Shown here: positions 14,099-20,975 of the stretch, one piece after another
How positions within the stretch are numbered: the first letter of the stretch is position 1
How the letters are laid out: every line of letters starts with the position of its first letter
DNA from: DAOTXK01 sp034435395
GTDB taxonomy: Bacteria > Chloroflexota > Anaerolineae > Aggregatilineales > Ch27
DNA: 23,613 nt
Reading direction: 5' to 3'
NCBI GenBank assembly: GCA_034435395.1
Contig: DAOTXK010000182.1
Coordinates: forward strand, 1 to 23,613
Made by a program: the position numbers and the translations under genes
The notes under the pieces: model-generated
What the model was told of the DNA's origin: nothing
Databases searched by the model: none
What the model saw: only the letters and a program-made list of their open reading frames with translations

Positions 14099-15838
14099 TC
14101 AGTCCTCGTCTTCTTCGATGAACGCCTGCCAGGGGCCATGCATGCCGTCGTCGGTCACGCCGTAGTAGACGCGCAGCCCGTCGGGCGTCCGCTGCACCAG
14201 ATCGTAGCGGACCGTGCCGCCGCGCTTGTGGCGCTTCCACAGCCCCAGGTCCTTGCGCCAGGTGACCTGGTCAGGCGTGACCGGGTTTTTCTCTTTTTCC
14301 AGGATGGCATAGTGCCACAGCCGCCGCGCCGACGAGCGGGTGACGTTTTTCACGATGTTGCCGTTGCGCAGGTCGCGCATCATATGGTAGAGCTTACCTT
14401 TGCGCTGTTCCGTCCCGATGATCTCCACGCCGGTTTTGGGCGCGGCGACTTCCTGCGGTTCGGTGGGCGGGGTCTCGGCGGGCGGGGACGGCAGCTCAAC
14501 CGATTCGGCGGAGGGAGCGGGCGCGGTCTCCCGGTTGTTGCCGAGCACCAGCCGCACGATCTCGTCGCGCACGGCGAGGGTGGTCTCCGCCTCGTCGCGC
14601 ACGTAAATTTTGTTGTCATCGATGGCGTATGGCGGGTCCTCGCCCCTGGGAACCTGAATACGGATGATGGTCTTGTTTTGCGTCTGGTGGGTGTCGATCT
14701 CAACATCCAGCGGCGGCGTGATCCGCTGTTCGATCTCCGCATGCAGGGTGTCAATTGTGGCCTTGGCCTGACCGACGCCCAGCGGCTCCTGCTTGGGATC
14801 GGCGCTCAACCCGACGTAAATAACGCCGCCGTTGGTGTTGGCCATGGCGCAGATGTCGGCCACAATCGCATAGAGCATGCCGCCGCGCCGGGTCGCCTTC
14901 TCGTGGAAAGCCTGGACAATGCTCGGCCCCTGTTCTCGCGCCGCCTGAATGAAGTCATAAGGTTTGCGGTTGATGGTGAAGGGGCGCGTGCGGGCGAAAT
15001 CGTTGCCCTGGAATACCTCCAGCAGCGCGGCAAAGGTGGGCTTGGGCAGCAGCACTTCCGTCACCCGATCGCCGACGCCCAGGTTCTGATTCTTGCTGGA
15101 CGACAGATCGGCGTTGATGCGGTGGGCGTCTGACCCCTGGATGCAGCGCATCCGGCGCGGATATTCCGGCTTGCTGCCGTCGAAGAACCGCTGGGTGGAG
15201 CCGCGCCCGCGCCGCTCCAGATCGGTGACCTCCAACGCGTGCAGGTTCGGGTCCTGGGTGTAGGCGATCTTGGTCTGCCCTCCGAAGTCGAAGCCGCGCA
15301 TGGCGACCCCGTGGGTGGAATTGGCGTGGGCGGCGATGACGATCCCACCCGCTTCGTTGATCACCCGATACGCCGTCAGCACGTCCGATGACGCGCCGAC
15401 GTTGGAGGTGCCTTCGTCCAGCACGTCTTCCGGCACCCGCAGGCTGAGGAGGATATGTTCGATTTCGCGGATGCTGCTTTGGGGGGAGAAGATTCCCAGG
15501 ATATGAAAACCGAAAGTGGCTGTGAACTCAAACCCCGGCAGCACCAGGATTTTGTCCAACAGACGACGATATTCTGACAGGCGGCGCTGTTCTTCCGGGG
15601 TGGCGCGGCCCAGTTCTTCCAGATAGCTCAGTCCTTTGATCTCCTCCATCATCGCTTTGTAGCCGCCGACCGTGTTGTGATCGGTGAAGGCGATGATGTC
15701 GAGATCGCGCACTTCGGCCTTGTGAAGGATGTCCAGGTATCGGATATCCGGCTCCTGGTAATCAGCCGAAGCAGGGGTGTGTAGGTGTAGGTCCATGCGG
15801 AACCATTGCATGTTTCCCGTTCGTTTCTTGGCGGCCAC
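14099..15838 (-). CDS. PHP-domain phosphoesterase fused to an AlbA_2 (Schlafen-like) domain
   Basis: A 579-residue fusion. Residues 14-240 are a PHP metal-dependent phosphoesterase domain with its motifs intact: HLH at 18-20, FTDHN with D53/H54, E104 in PGFEFT, H112, H171 and H176 in AAHANSTHG, and GSDAH with D237/H239. Residues about 305-435 match AlbA_2, the Schlafen-type domain: MANTNGGVIYVGLS at 332-345 and DDNKIYVRDEAETTLAVRDEI at 408-427. A Pro/Glu-rich linker (440-468) leads to about 105 residues I do not recognise (from VEIIGTEQRKGKLYHMM to YYGVTDDGMHGPW). The GTG start at 15838 has GGAGAGAGG upstream; ATG 15811 is less well placed. Nucleic-acid phosphoesterase activity is inferred from both domains and is not shown. 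Confidence 0.9.
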   Translation of the reverse strand: MAAKKRTGNMQWFRMDLHLHTPASADYQEPDIRYLDILHKAEVRDLDIIAFTDHNTVGGYKAMMEEIKGLSYLEELGRATPEEQRRLSEYRRLLDKILVLPGFEFTATFGFHILGIFSPQSSIREIEHILLSLRVPEDVLDEGTSNVGASSDVLTAYRVINEAGGIVIAAHANSTHGVAMRGFDFGGQTKIAYTQDPNLHALEVTDLERRGRGSTQRFFDGSKPEYPRRMRCIQGSDAHRINADLSSSKNQNLGVGDRVTEVLLPKPTFAALLEVFQGNDFARTRPFTINRKPYDFIQAAREQGPSIVQAFHEKATRRGGMLYAIVADICAMANTNGGVIYVGLSADPKQEPLGVGQAKATIDTLHAEIEQRITPPLDVEIDTHQTQNKTIIRIQVPRGEDPPYAIDDNKIYVRDEAETTLAVRDEIVRLVLGNNRETAPAPSAESVELPSPPAETPPTEPQEVAAPKTGVEIIGTEQRKGKLYHMMRDLRNGNIVKNVTRSSARRLWHYAILEKEKNPVTPDQVTWRKDLGLWKRHKRGGTVRYDLVQRTPDGLRVYYGVTDDGMHGPWQAFIEEDED

Positions 15839-15904
15839 GTGGCCTCTCTCCGTTACATAATACTCGTGTGGTGATCAACAGCACTGGACACGAGCCAGAC
15901 TGGC

Positions 15905-16255
15905 TCAGAGCAGACTGTTCAGGGTTTGGGCCAGCGTGCTCGGTTCCAGTGGTTTGACCAGGAACAGGTTGGCCCCCGCGCGCCTGGCTTCCTCAGCGAC
16001 ATTCATCCCGGACGCGATCACGATCGGAGTCTGCGCGAACTCCGGATCGGCGCGGAGCTTGCGGACGACATCCGGGCCATCCATATCGTTCAGATGGTGA
16101 TCGATCAGGAAGATATCCGGTTTTTCGCGGCGGGCGGTCGGCAGCACATCTCCCCCTCGCGCGACCAGCGCCACCTCAAAACCATCCATGGTCAACAGGG
16201 TTTCCAATAGCGAAGTCGTGGTCCGGTCATCGTCGACAATCATTACTTTGGGCAA
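15905..16255 (-). CDS. Receiver-only (CheY-like) response regulator, TTG start
   Basis: A stand-alone receiver domain of 116 residues with the acidic cluster D8-D10, phosphoacceptor D52 (FLIDHHLND), S82 (IASG) and K101 (LVKPLE). There is no output domain, so it would act by protein contact or phosphotransfer. The start is a TTG at 16255 with AGGAGAG 6 nt upstream (16262-16268), which gives the family's normal length; an ATG at 16282 lacks a ribosome site and would add 9 residues, and the frame runs to 16336. No kinase is in the window. It sits 66 bp upstream of the PHP-AlbA_2 gene on the same strand and may be co-transcribed. Confidence 0.9.
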   Translation of the reverse strand: MPKVMIVDDDRTTTSLLETLLTMDGFEVALVARGGDVLPTARREKPDIFLIDHHLNDMDGPDVVRKLRADPEFAQTPIVIASGMNVAEEARRAGANLFLVKPLEPSTLAQTLNSLL

Positions 16256-16261
16256 GATGTT

Positions 16262-16268
16262 CTCTCCT
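16262..16268 (-). promoter_or_regulatory. Ribosome binding site pointing to a TTG start
   Basis: AGGAGAG on the minus strand, 6 nt before TTG 16255. It lies inside the longer reading frame, so a start upstream of it is unlikely. Confidence 0.7.
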
Positions 16269-16358
16269 GATTGAGGTTGCATGCGGTGGCTGATAATCTC
16301 TGATGCCACCTGAGTCACCGTCCAGATGACCACCATTCGGCCTCATCTCCGGTCGTGG

Positions 16359-16377
16359 GAGGAAAAGACGTTTCCTC
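16359..16377. repeat. Inverted repeat downstream of lon
   Basis: GAGGAAA, 5 nt, TTTCCTC: a 7-bp perfect dyad between lon and the receiver gene. No T-run follows, so it could be an operator of the receiver gene or a weak 3'-end hairpin of lon. The rest of 16256-16429 shows nothing I recognise. Confidence 0.35.
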
Positions 16378-16429
16378 ATGATGGCGGGACATCGCCTGTT
16401 GAGGGCCGCCTTGGCATGAGATGAGACGC

Positions 16430-18976
16430 TCAGGTGGGATCGGGCACTGGCTGGGCTTCCGTATCTTCGGCGTGTACCAGCGCGGCTTCCAGGACCTCGT
16501 CTATCGTGTCGACCAGGATGAAGTTTAATGTCTCGCGGACCTCATCCGGCAGCTCGTCCAGGTCTTGTTCGTTGCGCCTGGGCAGGATGACCGTATCGAT
16601 GCCGTTACGGTGCGCCGCCAGCACCTTGTCCTTGATGCCGCCGACAGGCAGCACTTTCCCCCGCAGGGTAATCTCGCCGGTCATCGCCACGTTGGACCGC
16701 ACGGGACGACCGATCAGCAGCGATGCCAGCGCCGTCGCCATCGTGACTCCGGCAGAAGGCCCATCTTTAGGCACAGCGCCCGCCGGCACATGCAGGTGGA
16801 TATCATTCTTTTCAAAAAAATCCTCCCGCAGGCCCAGACTGGCCGCCCGTGAACGGATGTAGCTCAGCGCGGCGCGCGCGCTCTCCTGCATCACGTCTCC
16901 CAGGTGTCCGGTCAACTGAAAGCCTTTGCTGCCCGGCATACACGCCGCCTCGACAAACAGCACGTCGCCACCCATGGGCGTCCAGGCCAGGCCGGTGGCG
17001 ACACCAGGCTGGTCGGTGCGGTCTTCGATCTCCGTCTGATAGTCGAAGCGCGGTTTGCCCAACAGCTCGCGCGCGGTTTCCGCATCGATGATGTGTTCGC
17101 CAGCGCCGTTTTCCCCCATATGCTCGGCGATCTCGGTGGCAATCTTGCGTGCCACGCGGCCGATCTGCCGCTCCAATTCGCGCACGCCGGCTTCCCGGGT
17201 GTAGTTGCGGATGATCTCACTCAGCGCCGCTTCGGTGAACGTGATTTCCTCCGGATGCAGACCGTTTTCACGGATCTGGCGCGGCACCAGGTACTGCAAC
17301 GCGATCTGCACCTTTTCGTGCTCGGTATAGCCGCTGAGCATGATGATTTCCATGCGGTCCCGCAGCGGCCCAGGGATAGGCTCCAGTTCGTTGGCCGTGG
17401 TGATGAACAGCACTTCCGAGAGGTCGAAGGCCACATCCAGGTAGTGGTCGCGAAACTCGTGGTTTTGCTCCGGGTCAAGCACTTCCAGCAGGGCGGAGGC
17501 CGGGTCGCCGCGAAAGTCGCGCCCCAGCTTGTCCACCTCATCCAGCATAATCACCGGATTACGGCTTTCAACCCGCCGCAGGGTCTGGATGATCCGCCCC
17601 GGCATGGCCCCGATGTAGGTCCGGCGGAAGCCCCGAATCTCCGCCTCATCACGAATGCCGCCCAGGCTCATGCGGATGAACTTACGGCCCATCGCGCGGG
17701 CAATCGACGAGCCTAGTGAGGTCTTGCCGACGCCGGGCGGCCCGACAAAACACAGGATCGCGCCTTCACGGTCACGGCGCACATAGTCCGTCCCTGACGG
17801 CAGGAGCTCGTTGGCGCGTTCGGCGCGCAGTTTGCGCACGGCCAGGAATTCCAGAATACGCTCCTTGATGTCTTCCAGGCCGTAATGATCGGCCTCGAGC
17901 ACTTCGCGGGCGTGGCCGATGTCCAGGTTGTCGTCGGTGCGTTTGTTCCAGGGCAGGTTGACCAGCCAATCCAGGTAGGTGCGGATGACGCCGTATTCCG
18001 CCGCCGCCGTGGGGAGCTTGGCCATCCGGTCAAGCTCGCGGCGCGCCTCTTTTTCGGCTTCTTCCGTCATCCCCGCTTCGTCGATCTTGGTCCGGAACTC
18101 CTCGATCTCCACCTGCTGCTCATCGGCTTCGCCCAGTTCGCGCTGGATGGCCTTGAGCTGTTCGCGCAGGTAATACTCCCGCTGGACCCTCTCCATCTCG
18201 GATTGGGCCTCGGTCTGGATTTTGTGACCCAGCTCCAGGACCTCCAGCTCTTTGCTGAGAATGGTCATCAGGCGGTGGAGTTTGTCCTTCGTGCTCGACA
18301 GTTCCAGGATTTCCTGGCTGTCCTTCAGCTCGATGCGGATGTAGGTGGCGATGGCATAAACCAGGTGGAGCGGATCATCCAGGTTCAGCATGGAGGTGAT
18401 CAACTCGCCCGGTATGCTGGGGACCAGCTCCGCCAGCCGGGAAAACTGATCAACCACCGTCCGCATGAGAGCCTGGACTTCGATGCTGTTTTCCGCCACT
18501 TCCGGGCTGCGCGAGACGCGCGCGACGAGATAGGGTTCGGTGGCGGTGTAGGCCTCGATTTTGATGCGTTCCAGCCCCTGCACCAGCAGGCGGATCGTGC
18601 CATCCGGGGCGCGGAACAGCCGATGCACCGTGGCCACCGTTCCCACGTCGTAAATCTCGCCGGGGCCGGGCAGTTCGTTGTCTGGGTCACGGGCGGCGGC
18701 CAGCCCGATCAACCGCTCTTTGCCGACGACATCGTCGATCAGTCGGATAGAGCGCTTCTGGCCAACAGTCAGGGGAATGGCCGTGTGCGGATACACGACC
18801 ACGCCGCGCAGGGGCAGGATCGGCAACTCTTCAGGGATGTCCAGTCGGTTGGCGTCGGCTTCAGTTTCCGGCTGCTCGTCCGCCCGGATGTTGATGGCTT
18901 GCTCTTCCTCATCAATTTTGATGGGAGGGGTGATCTCTTGTTCGTCTGATTCGGGATTGTGGGTATCGTCTGCCAT
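16430..18976 (-). CDS. lon: ATP-dependent protease Lon (LonA)
   Basis: A full-length LonA of 848 residues, the cytoplasmic AAA+ protease for misfolded and regulatory proteins. After an acidic N-terminal extension (1-45) comes the LON substrate-binding domain (about 50-250) and a charged coiled-coil region (250-315). The AAA+ module follows, with Walker A GPPGVGKT at 412-419 and Walker B VIMLDE at 475-480. The protease domain has catalytic S741 in KDGPSAG and K784 in GGIKDK; their spacing of 43 equals that of E. coli S679/K722. The ATG at 18976 has no Shine-Dalgarno, and a TATAAT ends 7 nt before it. The gene follows hsp20 by 13 bp, so it could be read through from hsp20 or have its own leaderless transcript. 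Confidence 0.98.
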   Translation of the reverse strand: MADDTHNPESDEQEITPPIKIDEEEQAINIRADEQPETEADANRLDIPEELPILPLRGVVVYPHTAIPLTVGQKRSIRLIDDVVGKERLIGLAAARDPDNELPGPGEIYDVGTVATVHRLFRAPDGTIRLLVQGLERIKIEAYTATEPYLVARVSRSPEVAENSIEVQALMRTVVDQFSRLAELVPSIPGELITSMLNLDDPLHLVYAIATYIRIELKDSQEILELSSTKDKLHRLMTILSKELEVLELGHKIQTEAQSEMERVQREYYLREQLKAIQRELGEADEQQVEIEEFRTKIDEAGMTEEAEKEARRELDRMAKLPTAAAEYGVIRTYLDWLVNLPWNKRTDDNLDIGHAREVLEADHYGLEDIKERILEFLAVRKLRAERANELLPSGTDYVRRDREGAILCFVGPPGVGKTSLGSSIARAMGRKFIRMSLGGIRDEAEIRGFRRTYIGAMPGRIIQTLRRVESRNPVIMLDEVDKLGRDFRGDPASALLEVLDPEQNHEFRDHYLDVAFDLSEVLFITTANELEPIPGPLRDRMEIIMLSGYTEHEKVQIALQYLVPRQIRENGLHPEEITFTEAALSEIIRNYTREAGVRELERQIGRVARKIATEIAEHMGENGAGEHIIDAETARELLGKPRFDYQTEIEDRTDQPGVATGLAWTPMGGDVLFVEAACMPGSKGFQLTGHLGDVMQESARAALSYIRSRAASLGLREDFFEKNDIHLHVPAGAVPKDGPSAGVTMATALASLLIGRPVRSNVAMTGEITLRGKVLPVGGIKDKVLAAHRNGIDTVILPRRNEQDLDELPDEVRETLNFILVDTIDEVLEAALVHAEDTEAQPVPDPT

Positions 18977-18983
18977 AGGCTGA

Positions 18984-18989
18984 ATTATA
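18984..18989 (-). promoter_or_regulatory. Possible -10 box for leaderless lon transcription
   Basis: A perfect TATAAT on the minus strand in the 13-bp gap between hsp20 and lon. With a normal 6-7 nt spacing, transcription would start at the A of the lon ATG. The -35 region, inside hsp20, is poor. Confidence 0.35.
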
Positions 18990-19427
18990 CTACACTTCTT
19001 CTTCGGTACTGACGTTAATAATGTGGACCTGTTGCACTCTGGCCTGTGGTAATTCGATTCGGAGCAGTCCGTCGCGGTAGATGGCGGTGACCCGGTCGCG
19101 CTGGATATTCCAGGGAATGTGTACCTCGGTGCGGAATTCCCCCCGTGGGATTTCCATCTGATAATAGGCCACGCTATCAGGTTCAGCCATTTGACGGCGC
19201 ACCCCGCTGACGATCAGATGTTGATCCTGCAAGACGATATGAAAATCCCCATCGCGCATGCCCGCGATCTCAATCAGGACAATAAGCTGACCTTCCAGTT
19301 CATAAACATCGGTGGGAGGACGCCATACCGATGAGTGCCGGACGACGATCTGTTCCCAGATCACCTGTCCACTGACGGTTTCGCGGCGGCCAGGGGGAGT
19401 GTCTTTGTTGTAAGTCTTGCGCGTCAT
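18990..19427 (-). CDS. Hsp20/alpha-crystallin family small heat-shock protein
   Basis: A 145-residue ATP-independent holdase chaperone. The alpha-crystallin domain spans about residues 38-135: PPTDVYELEGQLIVLIEIAG opens it, and GEFRTEVHIPWNI and the AxxxxGxL-like IYRDGLLRIELP close it. The C-terminal extension is short. The start at 19427 (MTRKTYNK) places the gene 47 nt downstream of a good promoter -10; the frame to 19502 would overlap that promoter. Its ribosome site is weak (GAGA). Together with lon 13 bp downstream it forms a fold-or-degrade pair. No CIRCE element is visible, so regulation is more likely by the sigma-70-like promoter alone or by an unseen factor. Confidence 0.93.
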   Translation of the reverse strand: MTRKTYNKDTPPGRRETVSGQVIWEQIVVRHSSVWRPPTDVYELEGQLIVLIEIAGMRDGDFHIVLQDQHLIVSGVRRQMAEPDSVAYYQMEIPRGEFRTEVHIPWNIQRDRVTAIYRDGLLRIELPQARVQQVHIINVSTEEEV

Positions 19428-19473
19428 AACGATCTCGTGCGATCTACCAGGAATGAGCCTCTTACCGTCCTGG

Positions 19474-19502
19474 ATTTTACCACAGCAGCGGCCCACACTC
19501 AA
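19474..19502 (-). promoter_or_regulatory. Promoter of hsp20(-lon)
   Basis: The minus strand reads TTGAGT (19502-19497), 17 bp, TAAAAT (19479-19474), with TGG immediately before the -10 (extended -10). The start would be near 19467, giving a leader of about 40 nt. Confidence 0.68.
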
Positions 19503-19627
19503 TTATAGGAACGCAAGAATCGGCCCGGTGTGGGGGGCGCAGGGCTGGTTACGTCCCGGACGGCAGGGGTAAAATGATGGCTCACCATGCTGCCCGGATG
19601 ACTCCTTGGCCGATTGGGGATGAGTAA

Positions 19628-20629
19628 ATGGCCCTGCAACCGCTCCCCTTGGGGAAGTTACCACCAGCGCTGCTGGCGTCGCTACTGGAAAGGCTGCCGC
19701 AAGACCCCCGCGTGGTCGTGGGACCCCGGGTGGGCGAGGATGCCGCCGTGATCGACATGGGCGACCGTTACCTTGTCGCCAAGACAGACCCCATCACCTT
19801 TGCCACCGATCAGATCGGCTGGTATGCCGTGCAGATCAATGTCAACGATCTGGCGACCACAGGGGCGACGCCGCGCTGGTTTATGGCGACGACGCTTTTG
19901 CCGGGAGGGCGCGCCGACGCCGCCATGGCCGAGCGTATTTTTGATCAGTTCGTTTCCGCCTGCGGCGCGCTGGATATCACGCTGGTGGGCGGGCACACCG
20001 AGATCACCTACGGATTGGATCGCCCCATTGTCGTCGGCACATTGCTGGGCGAGGTGGCCAAAGATGCGCTGGTGACCACGGGCGGCGCGCAACCGGGCGA
20101 CGTGGTATTGGTCACGAAGGGCGTGCCTATCGAAGCGACGGCGATCATTGCGCGGGAGAAACGGGAGGAGCTGCTGCCACACTTCGGAGACGCCTTCCTC
20201 GACCGAGCGGCGGCTTACCTGACCGATCCGGGGATCAGCGTGCTACGCGACGCGCAGGCGGCGGTGGCGGCGGGCGGCGTGACCAGCATGCACGATCCCA
20301 CGGAGGGCGGTCTGGCGACGGCGCTCTGGGAGCTGGCGGAAGCCAGCGGCCATACGGTCGAAGTCACGGTCTCTGGCTGGCCCGTCTGCCCAGAAGGGGA
20401 AAAGCTGTGCGCGTTTTACCACCTCGATCCGCTGGCCGCGATCGCCTCCGGCGCGCTGCTACTGACGGTGGAAGAGGCGGCAGAATCGCCGGTCATGGCT
20501 GCCCTGGCCGCAGCGGGCATAAACGTTTACCGCCTGGGACGGATGGCGGCAGGCGCGGCGCAGGTGCTGTACCAGGGCGGTCTGTTGCCGCGCCCGGCCC
20601 GCGATGAAATCGCCAGATTGTTTGACTGA
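19628..20629 (+). CDS. AIR-synthase/HypE-like (PurM-fold) ATP-binding protein
   Basis: A 333-residue protein of the PurM/HypE/SelD/ThiL superfamily. The N-terminal half shows GEDAAVI (36-42), KTDPIT (52-57), NVNDLATTGA (71-80) and GGHTEI; the C-terminal half shows DPTEGGLATAL. These are the ATP and metal contacts of HypE-like proteins. True HypE ends in a conserved Cys that is carbamoylated and dehydrated to thiocyanate for the hydrogenase CN ligand. Here the C-terminus is DEIARLFD with no Cys, and there are no hyp or hydrogenase genes nearby, so it is probably not a hydrogenase-maturation enzyme. The ATG at 19628 has GGGGATGAG just upstream. TAAAAT at 19570-19575 is a possible -10. The substrate is unknown. 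Confidence 0.88.
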   Translation: MALQPLPLGKLPPALLASLLERLPQDPRVVVGPRVGEDAAVIDMGDRYLVAKTDPITFATDQIGWYAVQINVNDLATTGATPRWFMATTLLPGGRADAAMAERIFDQFVSACGALDITLVGGHTEITYGLDRPIVVGTLLGEVAKDALVTTGGAQPGDVVLVTKGVPIEATAIIAREKREELLPHFGDAFLDRAAAYLTDPGISVLRDAQAAVAAGGVTSMHDPTEGGLATALWELAEASGHTVEVTVSGWPVCPEGEKLCAFYHLDPLAAIASGALLLTVEEAAESPVMAALAAAGINVYRLGRMAAGAAQVLYQGGLLPRPARDEIARLFD

Positions 20630-20706
20630 ATGACGTGCTGTTTTACCGTTCCGCCTGGGCTGTGGCGCGGCTCTCAAGAGGCGGAGCGCGGCGTGACCAC
20701 ACGACC

Positions 20707-20735
20707 TTTACAGATTGTGGCAAAAGTGGTATAAC
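20707..20735 (+). promoter_or_regulatory. Promoter of the small RNA gene
   Basis: TTTACA (20707-20712), 17 bp, TATAAC (20730-20735), with TGG directly before the -10 (extended -10). No open reading frame with a ribosome site begins downstream; a terminator lies about 220 bp further on. Confidence 0.8.
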
Positions 20736-20741
20736 AGGCTT

Positions 20742-20957
20742 CACCTGCCGTGCGCGTGATGCCGCACCCAAGTTTTGAGCCAACACTCATTAAAGAAGGG
20801 TGTCGTCATCTGAGATACGAAGCGTTAGGCTACGGCCAAGGCTGAGGTCCAAAGTGCGACACCCACCTGCGAAAGCAGGTTCAAAACGGGCAGCACACGG
20901 CATGGCGGGTCATCTTCAGCCGCGCTTACCTCTGGGAATCCCAGGGGTGTTTGTTTT
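20742..20957 (+). ncRNA. Structured small RNA, 6S RNA-like (tentative)
   Basis: A free-standing RNA gene of about 215 nt, bounded by a strong promoter and an intrinsic terminator and convergent with proA. The fold is a rod. P1 pairs TGCCGTG (20746-20752) with CACGGCA (20896-20902). P2 pairs GTTTTGA (20772-20778) with TCAAAAC (20881-20887). A large central loop has about 19 unpaired nt on its 5' side (20779-20797) and, on its 3' side, a hairpin ACCTGC-GAAA-GCAGGT (20865-20880). P3 pairs GGGTGTCG (20798-20805) with CGACACCC (20857-20864). The tip holds a hairpin capped by C(TACG)G (20828-20837). A long rod with a central bubble that carries a small hairpin on its 3' strand is the architecture of 6S RNA, the RNA polymerase holoenzyme decoy. 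The identity is inferred from shape only. Confidence 0.68.
20928..20957 (+). terminator. Intrinsic terminator of the small RNA
   Basis: A 9-bp stem (ACCTCTGGG / CCCAGGGGT, one G-T pair) with a 3-nt loop, followed by GTTTGTTTT. There is no T-run on the other strand, so it serves the plus-strand RNA and not proA. Confidence 0.88.
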
Positions 20958-20975
20958 CGGACAGGGTAACGCCGC

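Noticed and set aside
14138..15133. Open frame of 331 codons on the plus strand
   Set aside because: Antisense to the PHP-AlbA_2 gene, with no recognisable domain and no ribosome site.
17885..18949. Open frame of 354 codons on the plus strand
   Set aside because: Antisense to lon; composition is typical of the reverse frame of an AAA+ gene.
20806..20820. CTGAGATAC resembling the TPP riboswitch core
   Set aside because: The second conserved TPP helix and its CCTGAT-type partner are absent, and no thiamine gene lies downstream; the RNA ends at its own terminator.
20742..20957. The small RNA as SRP (4.5S) RNA or RNase P RNA
   Set aside because: The SRP apical motif (GGAAGCAGCC-like) is missing, and the length and motifs do not fit RNase P RNA.
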